Part shown: positions 53,571 to 64,000 of the stretch, piece after piece
Layout of the letters: each line of letters begins with the position of its first letter
Numbering within the stretch: the first letter of the stretch is position 1
DNA from: Chishuiella changwenlii
GTDB lineage: Bacteria; Bacteroidota; Bacteroidia; Flavobacteriales; Weeksellaceae
DNA length: 64,000 bases
Direction: 5' to 3'
Assembly (NCBI RefSeq): GCF_900142565.1
Contig: NZ_FRBH01000001.1
Location: 308,013-372,012 of the forward strand
Made by a program: the position numbers and the translations under genes
The notes under the pieces: model-generated
Database searches by the model: none
What the model was told of the DNA's origin: nothing
What the model saw: the letters and a program-made list of their open reading frames with translations, nothing else

Positions 53571-55427
53571 ATGAGAAAATTACTTCTAGCAGCAACCTTA
53601 CTTTCATCTTTTGCTTTTGCTCAAATTCAAAAAGTAGAACCTATGTTTTGGTGGAAAGGAATGAAAAATCCTGAAATCCAAATCTTAGTTTACGGAAAAG
53701 ATATTAGCAAATATAATGTCGAATTGTCTGATAATATCAAAATAAAAGATATTCAGAAAACGGAGAATCCAAACTATGTTTTTGTAACAGTTAATACAAA
53801 TGAGGTGAATAAATCTTCATTTAAAATTAACATTAAAAAGAAAAACAAAATTGTTGATTCTTACACATACGAATTAAAAAATCGTGAAACTAATTCTGCG
53901 AATCGTAATTCTTTCACATCAAAAGATATTGTTTATTTAATTATGCCAGATCGTTTTGCAAACGGAGACGAGAGCAACGATTCTAAAAAAGAATTAACAG
54001 ATAAAGCGAACAGACAAGTACCAGATGGTCGTCATGGAGGAGATTTACGTGGTATAATTAATAACATTAATTACATACAAGATTTAGGTGCAACAGCTGT
54101 TTGGTTAACTCCTGTTAACGAAGACAACCAAAAGCAACATTCTTACCATGGTTATGCACAAACAGATTTATACAAGATTGATGCGCGTTATGGTACAAAT
54201 GAAGAGTACCGTGAATTATCTCGTGAATTGAATAAACGCGGAATGATGTTAATTCAGGATTATGTAACGAATCATTGGGGATCATTACATTGGTTAATCC
54301 AAGATTTACCAGCTGCAGATTGGATTCATCAATTTCCTGATGGTGGAGAAAAAGGATTTAAACGTTCTAATTACCGTACAACAGCACAATTTGATTCTAA
54401 TGTATCAGAAATTGATAAAAAAGAAGCATTAGATGGTTGGTTTGATAGTACAATGCCAGACATGAATCAAGCCAATCCATTGGTATTAAAATATCTTACA
54501 CAAAATGCTATTTGGTGGATAGAATACGCTGAACTTGGAGGAATGCGCGTGGATACATATCCATATAATGACAAAGAAGGAATGGCTAAATGGGTGAAAG
54601 CAATTACAGACGAATATCCAAAATTTAATGTTGTTGGTGAAGCTTGGATGCATTCTCCTGCTCATATTTCTTATTGGCAAAAGGACTCTAAAATTGCAGA
54701 AATAGACAATTACAACTCTTATTTACCATCTGTAATGGATTTCCCTTTGTACAATGCAATTCCAAAAGCAGTTTCTGAAGAGGAATCTTGGGACAAAGGA
54801 ATGATTAGAATATATGATAATTTCACGAACGATTTCTTGTATCCAAATGTGAACAATATGTTTGTTTTCATGGAAAACCACGATACAGAGCGTTTTAATG
54901 AAATTACAAATGGTAATGTAAACGAATACAAGTTAGGATTAGCTTTAATTTCTACAGTTCGCGGAATTCCACAAGTATATTATGGAACTGAAATTGGTAT
55001 GCGTGGTGATAAAAGTAAAGGTGATGCAGCTATTCGTCAGGATTTTCCTGGTGGATGGAAAGCTGACAAACAAAATGCATTTACAGATAACGGAAGAACT
55101 GCAGAACAAAAACAATTTCATGATTTTACAGCAAAATTATTTAATTGGAGAAAAAATAAAGAGGTAATTCATTCAGGAAAAACAAAACATTTCATTCCAC
55201 AAAATAACGTTTATGTTTATTTTAGATACAATGATAACGAATCTGTTATGGTAATTATTAATGCTAATCCAGAAAAACAAACAATTAAATTGAATCGTTT
55301 TGCTGAGGCATTAAATGGATTTACATCTGGAAAAGATATCATTTCAGACAAAAATCTTTCAATTAGTCAATCAGGAGAAGTTACTATTGAAGGTAAAACA
55401 TCAATGATTATTGAATTAAAAAAATAA
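53571..55427 (+). CDS. Periplasmic GH13 cyclomaltodextrinase/neopullulanase-like enzyme (SusA-like)
   Basis: 618 residues. Signal peptide (MRKLLLAATLLSSFAFA), then an N-terminal beta domain of the cyclomaltodextrinase type (VEPMFWWKGMKNPEIQILVYGKDIS, about 22-120) and a GH13 barrel. Catalytic residues: D328 (GGMRVD), E357 (VVGEAW) and D438 (MENHDTERF). VYLIMPDRFANGDESND and HGGDLRGI are typical of the neopullulanase group. It degrades maltooligosaccharides and pullulan pieces in the periplasm. First gene of a four-enzyme run and 3 bp ahead of the first GH97 gene. Confidence 0.93.
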   Translation: MRKLLLAATLLSSFAFAQIQKVEPMFWWKGMKNPEIQILVYGKDISKYNVELSDNIKIKDIQKTENPNYVFVTVNTNEVNKSSFKINIKKKNKIVDSYTYELKNRETNSANRNSFTSKDIVYLIMPDRFANGDESNDSKKELTDKANRQVPDGRHGGDLRGIINNINYIQDLGATAVWLTPVNEDNQKQHSYHGYAQTDLYKIDARYGTNEEYRELSRELNKRGMMLIQDYVTNHWGSLHWLIQDLPAADWIHQFPDGGEKGFKRSNYRTTAQFDSNVSEIDKKEALDGWFDSTMPDMNQANPLVLKYLTQNAIWWIEYAELGGMRVDTYPYNDKEGMAKWVKAITDEYPKFNVVGEAWMHSPAHISYWQKDSKIAEIDNYNSYLPSVMDFPLYNAIPKAVSEEESWDKGMIRIYDNFTNDFLYPNVNNMFVFMENHDTERFNEITNGNVNEYKLGLALISTVRGIPQVYYGTEIGMRGDKSKGDAAIRQDFPGGWKADKQNAFTDNGRTAEQKQFHDFTAKLFNWRKNKEVIHSGKTKHFIPQNNVYVYFRYNDNESVMVIINANPEKQTIKLNRFAEALNGFTSGKDIISDKNLSISQSGEVTIEGKTSMIIELKK

Positions 55428-55430
55428 GCC

Positions 55431-57536
55431 ATGAAAAAATTAACAACAACTATATTTACTTTGTTTGCATTAGGACTACTTCATGCACAAACAATAGAGT
55501 CACCATCAAAAGAAGTTAAGGTAAATTTCGAATTAACTAAAAATGGACAACCATCTTATTCTGTAACCTACAAGGGAAAAGAAATTGTAAAACCATCTAC
55601 ACTTGGAATTACATTAAGAGATAAAGAAGCATTAGACAACGGATTTAAAGTGGTTAACTATACAACAAAATCTGTTAATGATACTTGGCAACCAGTTTTA
55701 GGAGAATATAAAAATATACAAGATCTTCATAACGAAGGAAAAATTGAATTAATTCAGCCTGCAACAAACCGTCAAATTAATGTAACATTTAAAGTTTTTG
55801 ATGGAGGTGTTGCATTTAGATACGAAATACCTCAGCAAGAAAAACTAAATCATTTTAGTATTACAGCAGAAAAAACACAATTCAATTTAACAGGAGATCA
55901 TACTGCTTTTTGGTTACCAGCAGATTATGATTCTCAAGAATATGTGTATACAAAAACAAAAATTTCAGGAATTGATCACAGTTTAATTGATATGGGAAAT
56001 GGTATTTCTCTTAAGTCAATTGCAAAACCTGATGCTGTACAAACGCCATTACAAATGAAAACTGCAGATAATATTTATTTAAATATTTTTGAAGCTGCCG
56101 TTGTTAATTATCCTGTAATGCATTTGGCAACTAACAAATCAACGTATCAATTTGAGTCTATTCTTGCACCAAGTGCAGTTGGTGATGTAGCTTTTTTACA
56201 AACTCCTTTCAATACGCCATGGCGTACAATAATGGTATCAGATGATGCTAGAAATATTGTAAGTCAAGGTCCTCAAATGATTTTAAATCTTAATGAACCA
56301 TCAAAAATAAAAGATACTTCTTGGATTAAACCAATGAAATATGTTGGTATTTGGTGGGAAATGCATGTGGGTGTTTCTACATGGGATAGAAAAGGATCTC
56401 AGAATGCACAAAACCAATTAGGACAAGAAGCTATTAAATTCCCTCATGGAGCAACAACACAAAACACAAAACGTTACATTGATTTTGCTGCTAAAAACGG
56501 GTTTAATGGTGTTTTAGTTGAAGGATGGAATACTGGTTGGGAAGATTGGGCTGGTAATTGGAAAGATGAAGTTTTCGATTTTACAACACCTTACGATGAT
56601 TTCGATATTAAATCTATCGCTGATTATGCAAAAGGTAAAAATGTAAGTATGATTATGCATCATGAAACTTCTGGTTCTGTTTCTAACTACGAACGCCGCT
56701 TTGATCGTGCAATGGAAGTGATGAAAAAATACAATTATCCAGCTGTTAAAACTGGTTACGTTGGAAGAATTATTCCAAGAGGCGAATTTCATGATGGTCA
56801 AAGAATGGTTAACCATTTTAATTGGACAGCAGAACGTTTTGCAGAAAATAAAATCTTATTAAACTCACACGAAAGTCACCGTCCAACAGGATATCAAAGA
56901 ACTTACCCAAATTATATTGCAGCAGAAGCCGCACGTGGAAATGAGTTTAATGCATGGAGTTATGGAAATCCTCCTGCTCACGAAACAATTCTACCTTTCA
57001 TGAGAATGTTAGGTGGACCAATGGATTATACGCCTGGTATTTTCGAAATAAAAATGTCGCATTATGATCCGAATAAAAAAGAACAAGTACATACTACTTT
57101 AGCAAAACAATTGGCATTGTATGTAACTATTTATTCGCCTTTACAAATGGCAGCAGATTTACCAGAAAATTATGAACGTTATGCAGATGCATTTCAATTT
57201 ATAAAAGATGTTGCTTTAGATTGGGACGATAGTAAATATTTAGAAGCTGAACCAGGAGAGTATTTAACTGTTGCGAGAAAAGCAAAAGGAACTCAAAATT
57301 GGTTTATTGGTGCAATTACGAATGAAAATGCGAGAAAATCATCAATAAAATTAGATTTCTTAACTCCTGGAGTTAAGTATGAAGCAATTGTATATGCTGA
57401 TGCGAAAGATGCTCATTGGGAAAAGAATCCAAAAGCATATCAAATTAAAAAGATAAAAGTAGATGCCAAATCAACACTAAAATTAGATTTAGCAGCTGGT
57501 GGAGGAACAGCAATTTCAATAGTTCCAATTAAATAA
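55431..57536 (+). CDS. GH97 inverting alpha-glucosidase, first copy (SusB-like)
   Basis: 701 residues with a signal peptide (MKKLTTTIFTLFALGLLHAQ). N-terminal beta-super-sandwich (about 25-290), then a TIM barrel. The calcium and catalytic glutamates match SusB in order and spacing: E412 (HHETSG), E481 (NSHES), E499 and E505 (AAEAARGNEF), separated by 69, 18 and 6 residues, as E439, E508, E526 and E532 are in SusB. It is therefore of the inverting type. It releases glucose from the non-reducing ends of maltodextrins in the periplasm. 29 bp ahead of a second GH97 gene. Confidence 0.95.
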   Translation: MKKLTTTIFTLFALGLLHAQTIESPSKEVKVNFELTKNGQPSYSVTYKGKEIVKPSTLGITLRDKEALDNGFKVVNYTTKSVNDTWQPVLGEYKNIQDLHNEGKIELIQPATNRQINVTFKVFDGGVAFRYEIPQQEKLNHFSITAEKTQFNLTGDHTAFWLPADYDSQEYVYTKTKISGIDHSLIDMGNGISLKSIAKPDAVQTPLQMKTADNIYLNIFEAAVVNYPVMHLATNKSTYQFESILAPSAVGDVAFLQTPFNTPWRTIMVSDDARNIVSQGPQMILNLNEPSKIKDTSWIKPMKYVGIWWEMHVGVSTWDRKGSQNAQNQLGQEAIKFPHGATTQNTKRYIDFAAKNGFNGVLVEGWNTGWEDWAGNWKDEVFDFTTPYDDFDIKSIADYAKGKNVSMIMHHETSGSVSNYERRFDRAMEVMKKYNYPAVKTGYVGRIIPRGEFHDGQRMVNHFNWTAERFAENKILLNSHESHRPTGYQRTYPNYIAAEAARGNEFNAWSYGNPPAHETILPFMRMLGGPMDYTPGIFEIKMSHYDPNKKEQVHTTLAKQLALYVTIYSPLQMAADLPENYERYADAFQFIKDVALDWDDSKYLEAEPGEYLTVARKAKGTQNWFIGAITNENARKSSIKLDFLTPGVKYEAIVYADAKDAHWEKNPKAYQIKKIKVDAKSTLKLDLAAGGGTAISIVPIK

Positions 57537-57544
57537 TAAAATAA

Positions 57545-59737
<2,193 letters not shown>

Positions 59738-59751
59738 GTTTTAAGTAATAA

Positions 59752-59787
59752 GTTCTACGTTTTAAGTTTTAACTTAGAGCGTAGAAC
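59752..59787. repeat. Inverted repeat between the GH97 and GH13 genes
   Basis: GTTCTACG (59752-59759) and CGTAGAAC (59780-59787) around a loop that itself holds AAGTT...AACTT. No T run follows, so mRNA processing or stabilisation is as likely as termination. Confidence 0.5.
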
Positions 59788-59806
59788 AAAAAACGTATAA
59801 CGGAAT

Positions 59807-61459
59807 ATGAAAAAAATACTTTTCACAATAGGATGTGCAAGTTTGTTCTTATCATCTTGTTCAAAAACAGTAGTTGAAGGCGCTCAAGAAAACCAAAAAC
59901 AATCTTTTGTTTGGGAAGGAGCAAATGTTTATTTCTTATTAACAGACCGTTTTAATAACGGAGATAAAACAAATGATGTTAATTACGGAAGAACAGAAAA
60001 ATCTGCAAAATTAAGAGGTTTTGAAGGTGGAGATTTACGTGGTATTATAAATAAAGTTGAAGATAATTATTTTTCGGATTTAGGAATTAATGCTATTTGG
60101 ATGACGCCAATCGTAGAGCAAATTCATGGTGCTGTAAATGAAGGTCAAGGTGCTACTTATGGTTTTCATGGATATTGGACAAAAGATTGGTCATCTATTG
60201 ATAAAAATTGGGGTTCTGAAAAAGACTTACAAGAATTAGTCGATAAAGCTCACGCAAAAGGAATCCGCATTATGTTGGATGCTGTTATCAATCACACAGG
60301 GCCAGCAACAAAAGAAGATGGTGTTTTTCCTGCAGATTGGGTTCGCGTATCACCACAATGTAATTACGATTCGTATAAAACAACTGTAGAATGTACATTG
60401 GTAGCTAATCTTCCAGATATTCTAACAGAATCTGAAAGTGATGTTATGCTTCCTCCTCAACTTTTAGCAAAATGGTCGAAAGAAGGTCGTTTAGATAAAG
60501 AAGTTGTAGAATTAAATGCCTTTTTTGCGAAATATAATCTTCCGAAAGCTCCGAAATATTACATCATGAAATGGTTATCTGATTATATCAGAAAATATGG
60601 AATTGATGGTTACCGTGTAGATACAGTAAAACATACGGAGGAAGAGGTTTGGAAAAAATTTGCAGAAATCTGTCAAGATGCTTTTGCAGAATACAAAGCA
60701 AATCATCCAACAAAAATTTTAGATCAGAATAATTTTTATCTAATTGGAGAAGTTTATAATTATACTATAAATGATGCACAAGAGTTTCCATTTCCAGATA
60801 AAAAAGTTAATTATTTCGAAAATGGATTTGATACTTTAATTAATTTTGATTTACGTTCTACACAAAAAGAGACATCTCAACAAGTTTTCAATCGTTACAA
60901 CGATATCTTACAAAATGAGATGAAAGGTAAATCGGTATTGAACTACATTACCTCTCATGACGATGGCTCACCTTTTGATAAGAATAGAAAGAACACTTGG
61001 GATGCAGGAACAAGATTATTATTAACACCTGGTATTTCTCAAGTTTATTATGGTGACGAATCTTCTCGTCCATTAGAAATTGATGGTGCAGATGGTGATG
61101 CTAATTTACGCTCGTTTATGAATTGGGATGAAATAGAAAATAATGCTGATAAAAAAGCACTACTTCTTCACTTTCAAAAATTAGGTCAGTTCAGAAGAAA
61201 TCATCCTGCTGTTGGAGCTGGTAAACATACAGATTTACAGAATGATCCTTATATTTTTCATAGAAAATATGAGAATGATGAAGTAATTATTGCTTTAAGT
61301 TATTTCCGTCCACAAAAGATGATAACTGTAAGTAATTTATGGAAAGATGGAACAAAAGTGAGAGATTTCTATACAGGAACAACAGCTGTTGTAAAAGATG
61401 GATATGTTGTAATGGATACAAATTCTGATATTGTTTTATTAGAAAAAGTAAAACAATAA
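59807..61459 (+). CDS. GH13 alpha-amylase lipoprotein
   Basis: 550 residues. Lipobox LFLSSC near residue 18; the residues after the cysteine (SKTVVEG) lack the acidic surface-export signal, so a periplasm-facing location is likely. Catalytic residues: D272 (GYRVD), E315 (LIGEVYN) and D385 (TSHDDG). VYFLLTDRFNNGDKTND, GGDLRGII and YGFHGYWTKDW are typical of MalS/alpha-amylase-type members. It hydrolyses maltodextrins together with the neighbouring enzymes. 69 bp behind the second GH97 gene and 43 bp before another GH13 gene. Confidence 0.93.
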   Translation: MKKILFTIGCASLFLSSCSKTVVEGAQENQKQSFVWEGANVYFLLTDRFNNGDKTNDVNYGRTEKSAKLRGFEGGDLRGIINKVEDNYFSDLGINAIWMTPIVEQIHGAVNEGQGATYGFHGYWTKDWSSIDKNWGSEKDLQELVDKAHAKGIRIMLDAVINHTGPATKEDGVFPADWVRVSPQCNYDSYKTTVECTLVANLPDILTESESDVMLPPQLLAKWSKEGRLDKEVVELNAFFAKYNLPKAPKYYIMKWLSDYIRKYGIDGYRVDTVKHTEEEVWKKFAEICQDAFAEYKANHPTKILDQNNFYLIGEVYNYTINDAQEFPFPDKKVNYFENGFDTLINFDLRSTQKETSQQVFNRYNDILQNEMKGKSVLNYITSHDDGSPFDKNRKNTWDAGTRLLLTPGISQVYYGDESSRPLEIDGADGDANLRSFMNWDEIENNADKKALLLHFQKLGQFRRNHPAVGAGKHTDLQNDPYIFHRKYENDEVIIALSYFRPQKMITVSNLWKDGTKVRDFYTGTTAVVKDGYVVMDTNSDIVLLEKVKQ

Positions 61460-61502
61460 CTTTTAGTACATTTTTAATTAAAATCACTTAAAAAATATAA
61501 GA

Positions 61503-62882
61503 ATGATAAAAAAAATAATCGGATTAAGTTTTGCAACTGCATTAATTTTAACGAGTTGTAATTCTAAAAAAGAAGAAAAAGTTGCTGATAAACAAGAAAC
61601 TTCTCAAGATGGTATTATAACTCCTTATACAGCAGATATGGCAGAAAATGCTGTATTGTATGAAGTAAACATTCGTCAATTTTCGCCTGAAGGTACATTT
61701 GCAGCTGTAACAAAAGAAATTCCTAATATTAAAAAATTAGGAGTTAAAATATTATGGTTAATGCCAATTTATCCAATTGGAGAAGAAAACAGAAAAGAAG
61801 GTTTAGGTTCTTATTACTCTATTAAAGATTATAGAGGAATAAATCCAGAATTTGGAACTGCAGAAGATTTAAAAGCTTTAATTGCAGAAGCTCATAAAAA
61901 TGGTATATATGTCGTTTTAGATTGGGTTGCTAACCATACTGCTTGGGATCACCCATGGGTAAAACAACACCCAGAATGGTACGAAAAAGATAAAACAGGA
62001 AAATTACAATCTCCATATGATTGGACAGATGTTGTTGCGCTAGACTTTAACAATAAAGAAATGCGTAAGCAAATGATTGCTGACATGAAATATTGGTTAG
62101 ATGATTTTAAAATCGATGGATTCCGTTGTGATATGGCACATGAAGTTCCGACAGATTTCTGGGAAGAAGCAAAACCTCAGTTAGCAAATGGTCGTGAGAT
62201 TTTCATGTTAGGAGAAACAGAAAATGCAGATTTATTAGTAAATGCTCTTGATGCAGCTTATGCTTGGGAATTGCACCATATTATGAATGATGTTGCAAAA
62301 GGTAAAAAGAATGTTTCTGCTATTGACACGTATATGGATTCTATTCCTAAGAAATGGCAAGCAGATGATTATAAAATGATTTTTACATCTAATCATGATG
62401 AAAACTCTTGGTCAGGTTCTGAATACGAAAGAATGGGAGATGCTGTAGAAACATTTGCCGCTTTATCTTATGCATTACCTGGAATTCCTTTAATTTATAA
62501 CGGACAAGAAGAAGATTTTAATCGTCGTTTAAAGTTCTTTGTAAAAGATTCTATAGATCGTAATCCAAATGCAAAAATGCGTGGTGTTTATGAGAAATTA
62601 GGTGAATTAAAAATTACAAACGAAGCTTTTAACGGAGCTAAAAAAGCTGGTTCTTATGAGCGTCTTAAAACATCTGATGATAAATCTGTTCTAGCTTTTA
62701 AACGTAAAAAGAATGCTACAGAAGCTTATTTTATTGCTAACTTAACGAAAGCAGAAAAAGAAGTGACTGTTCCTGTTTCTGGTATTTACAAAAACTTTAT
62801 GAACAATAAAGAAGTAAAATTAGATCCAAAAACAAAACTTAAATTAAAACCTTGGGAATATTTAATCTTGGTTCAGAAATAA
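61503..62882 (+). CDS. GH13 alpha-amylase/glucosidase-family lipoprotein
   Basis: 459 residues. Lipobox LILTSC, with the lysine- and glutamate-rich NSKKEEK following, so the membrane side is unclear. Catalytic residues: D210 (GFRCD), E238 (LGETEN) and D299 (SNHDENSW). VLYEVNIRQFSPEGTF and ILWLMPIYPIGEENRKEGLGSYYSIKDYRGINPEFG are typical of short maltodextrin-acting GH13 enzymes. It ends with a beta domain (YFIANLTKAEKEVTV). Last gene of the starch locus, followed by a strong terminator. Confidence 0.93.
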   Translation: MIKKIIGLSFATALILTSCNSKKEEKVADKQETSQDGIITPYTADMAENAVLYEVNIRQFSPEGTFAAVTKEIPNIKKLGVKILWLMPIYPIGEENRKEGLGSYYSIKDYRGINPEFGTAEDLKALIAEAHKNGIYVVLDWVANHTAWDHPWVKQHPEWYEKDKTGKLQSPYDWTDVVALDFNNKEMRKQMIADMKYWLDDFKIDGFRCDMAHEVPTDFWEEAKPQLANGREIFMLGETENADLLVNALDAAYAWELHHIMNDVAKGKKNVSAIDTYMDSIPKKWQADDYKMIFTSNHDENSWSGSEYERMGDAVETFAALSYALPGIPLIYNGQEEDFNRRLKFFVKDSIDRNPNAKMRGVYEKLGELKITNEAFNGAKKAGSYERLKTSDDKSVLAFKRKKNATEAYFIANLTKAEKEVTVPVSGIYKNFMNNKEVKLDPKTKLKLKPWEYLILVQK

Positions 62883-62890
62883 CAATAAAA

Positions 62891-62920
62891 AAAGCGTCTC
62901 AAATGAGACGCTTTTTTTAT
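62891..62920 (+). terminator. Terminator of the starch locus
   Basis: AAAGCGTCTCA (62891-62901) pairs with TGAGACGCTTT (62904-62914), 2-nt loop, then T run. Confidence 0.9.
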
Positions 62921-63098
62921 ATATGCCATGTATTCTAAAAATTCAAAATATATAACTTTAATTATAATAAAGAATTAATTACCAACTAGCAGTTTTTAAA
63001 TTTCTAGCTTGGTGATATATATGTAAAATTTTTGAAAAAGCTACTTATCCTTTCCCTCTAGATTATAATCTAAAAACTATCAGTTATCTATTTATAAC

Positions 63099-63128
63099 AT
63101 TTAACACATAACAATTATTTAACACATA
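63099..63128 (+). repeat. Direct repeat upstream of the peptide gene
   Basis: Two copies of ATTTAACACATA, 18 bp from start to start, about 100 bp upstream of the candidate promoter. Confidence 0.6.
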
Positions 63129-63193
63129 TAACACCTTTATTATTAATTAATTAATAGTTTAATTTAAAAATAACCGATCTTAAGTACTTAATT

Positions 63194-63225
63194 CTTGTTA
63201 AAGAAAAATAACTTGAATAATTTCG
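63194..63225 (+). promoter_or_regulatory. Candidate promoter of the double-glycine peptide gene
   Basis: CTTG at 63194-63197, 20-bp spacer and TAATTTCG at 63218-63225, close to TTTG / TAnnTTTG with one mismatch in each. 50 bp before the ATG. Confidence 0.4.
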
Positions 63226-63275
63226 TTAAAGAAGTTGAAAAACGGCTTCATTAAAACAATCTAAAATTATTAAAA

Positions 63276-63491
63276 ATGAAAAATTTAGAAAATTTAAATT
63301 TACAAGAATTAACTATTCAAGAACAAGTTAAAACTGAGGGGGGAGAAGCAATCTTTGCAGTTTGGGGAATAGGAACTCTTCTTGCTGGACTTACTTCAGC
63401 TGTTACAAATCATATAGGTAATGGTTTAAATGTAGGAGACAGATTCAATAAAGATGTAACGGTTGCATTTGGAGGAAGTTTCATTCACTAA
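63276..63491 (+). CDS. Double-glycine leader peptide, bacteriocin-like precursor
   Basis: 71 residues. The first 23 (MKNLENLNLQELTIQEQVKT, then EGG) look like a double-glycine leader: hydrophilic, L and I spaced along a helix, ending in GG at residues 22-23 where a C39 peptidase or PCAT transporter would cut. The 48-residue core is hydrophobic and glycine-rich (AVWGIGTLLAGLTSAVTNHI and GNGLNVG), has no cysteine and ends in GGSFIH. That composition fits class II-type bacteriocins or secreted signal peptides. No known family is recognised. It has its own promoter candidate and a 15-bp terminator; a related shorter peptide gene follows. Confidence 0.7.
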   Translation: MKNLENLNLQELTIQEQVKTEGGEAIFAVWGIGTLLAGLTSAVTNHIGNGLNVGDRFNKDVTVAFGGSFIH

Positions 63492-63514
63492 AAATTAATA
63501 TCTAACGAATAGTT

Positions 63515-63550
63515 AAAAATCTCTGTGTATTTGATACACAGAGATTTTTT
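63515..63550 (+). terminator. Terminator behind the peptide gene
   Basis: A 15-bp perfect stem (63515-63529 with 63535-63549), 5-nt loop, ending in a T run that is part of the stem. Confidence 0.88.
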
Positions 63551-63593
63551 GGCTATTATAAATAATATCAAATATTAAAGAATATTCGCGTAG

Positions 63594-63737
63594 TTGTGTA
63601 AAATTATACGTAGTCAAGAACAAGTTAATGTTGAGGGAGGTTGGATTGGTCCTGCTTTTCTTGTTGCTGCTTGGGAAAACGTAGGAGATATTAGAGAGGC
63701 GCTTACTGATGGATATAGAGGAACAACAAGATATTAA
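63594..63737 (+). CDS. Second double-glycine-type peptide with shortened leader (possibly decayed)
   Basis: The frame has no ATG. It opens after a TAG at 63591 with TTG, giving a 15-16 residue leader (CKIIRSQEQVNVEGG), whose last ten residues match the neighbour's leader end (IQEQVKTEGG) at seven positions; 13 bases around CAAGAACAAGTTA are identical. The core of about 31 residues after GG starts WIGPAFLVAAWENVGDIREA and ends in GTTRY. Either a TTG start is used, or the 5' half of the leader was lost and the gene is a remnant. Its end overlaps a small membrane-protein frame. Confidence 0.45.
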   Translation: MCKIIRSQEQVNVEGGWIGPAFLVAAWENVGDIREALTDGYRGTTRY

Positions 63738-63840
63738 AAGATTTATTTTAGCAATAATTGTATTTCTAGTAACATATTATTTTATGGAATACATTCCATC
63801 TATGATTAGATATATTTTTGAAATTTTAAAAAAACAATGA
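63709..63840 (+). CDS. Small single-span membrane protein, candidate immunity protein
   Basis: 43 residues starting at an ATG that overlaps the last 29 bp of the second peptide gene in another frame. A charged N-terminus (MDIEEQQDIKR) is followed by one membrane helix (FILAIIVFLVTYYFMEYI) and a basic tail ending in LKKQ. Tiny membrane proteins of this form, placed right behind bacteriocin precursors, often give self-immunity. That role is inferred from position and shape only; no family is recognised. Confidence 0.45.
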   Translation: MDIEEQQDIKRFILAIIVFLVTYYFMEYIPSMIRYIFEILKKQ

Positions 63841-64000
63841 AGGCTTCCCAATTTTTAGGAAAATAATTAAGTATAATAATTCATTTTGAACATCTTTTTA
63901 ATTTATACAATCAACTTATTTTATAATTTTAAAAAATTGGTGTGTTTTACTTAACCATTATCCTTATAATTTAAACATCTTGATATTAAACATTTAATCT

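Larger units (their letters stand above)
62883..63275. other. 393-bp intergenic region ahead of the double-glycine peptide genes
   Basis: It holds the terminator at 62891, two direct copies of ATTTAACACATA at 63099-63110 and 63117-63128, and a candidate promoter at 63194-63225. No further open frame or RNA gene is visible. Confidence 0.6.

Noticed and set aside
63841..64000. Further small peptide genes after the membrane ORF
   Set aside because: No frame with a start and a GG leader is visible in the last 160 bp.

Overview
The window looks like the chromosome of a low-GC member of the Flavobacteriia (phylum Bacteroidota). The evidence is a SusC/SusD/SusE starch-uptake locus, a Por-type (type IX) C-terminal sorting tail on a secreted amylase, CSDDD- and CHDDLD-type lipoprotein N-termini, promoters of the Bacteroidota type (TTTG / TAnnTTTG), A-rich leaders without Shine-Dalgarno sequences, and an F1Fo ATP synthase operon without the beta and epsilon genes. 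An Empedobacter/Weeksellaceae-like genome is possible, but that is a guess. I see no rRNA, tRNA, CRISPR array, IS element or prophage.

Layout, left to right. 1-9.5 kb: the 5' end of nhaA, a sterol-desaturase/AGMO-like membrane oxygenase, an alpha/beta hydrolase, anmK, a DUF4269 protein, a Tet(X)-like flavin monooxygenase behind an AraC-type regulator, a lipoprotein, a saccharopine-dehydrogenase-like oxidoreductase, and a divergent HxlR regulator/nitroreductase pair that resembles Bacillus yodB/yodC, followed by an HD-domain hydrolase. 9.6-19.6 kb: an outer-membrane barrel, glyA, the ATP synthase operon (atpZ, an AtpI-like gene, atpBEFHAG) and dusB. 19.8-30.3 kb: an esterase, a Crp-type regulator, three tandem secreted paralogues with a VGIGT-type head, a membrane-bound LuxR-type regulator, a DUF2891 protein, a putative porin, cysS and folE. 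30.4-39 kb: hutH, a DUF2809 gene and hutU, then ahcY, a phosphopantetheinyl transferase, pnuC, a Bax-inhibitor-1 family protein and a LOG-family protein.

39.2-62.9 kb is a complete maltodextrin/starch utilisation locus around a LacI-type regulator. The leftward operon encodes SusC, SusD, SusE and a type IX-secreted GH13 enzyme. The rightward arm encodes an MFS sugar transporter, beta-phosphoglucomutase and a GH65 maltose phosphorylase, then a periplasmic GH13 enzyme, two GH97 SusB-type alpha-glucosidases and two GH13 lipoproteins. The inferred flow is: starch is cut at the surface, oligosaccharides enter through SusCD, periplasmic GH13/GH97 enzymes trim them, maltose crosses the inner membrane by the MFS carrier, and phosphorolysis plus PgmB yields glucose and glucose 6-phosphate. 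A 16-bp LacI-type palindrome and further inverted repeats lie at the susC and MFS promoters.

63.2-63.84 kb, at the right edge: a 71-residue peptide with a double-glycine leader, a second shorter peptide with the same leader end, and an overlapping 43-residue single-span membrane protein. This is a candidate bacteriocin/secreted-peptide cassette and the most novel-looking part of the window. Its export machinery, if any, would lie beyond position 64000.

Noncoding structure includes many strong hairpin terminators, two 47-bp tandem repeats directly behind genes (7-bp and 8-bp units), and several decayed or intact copies of dispersed REP-like palindromes.
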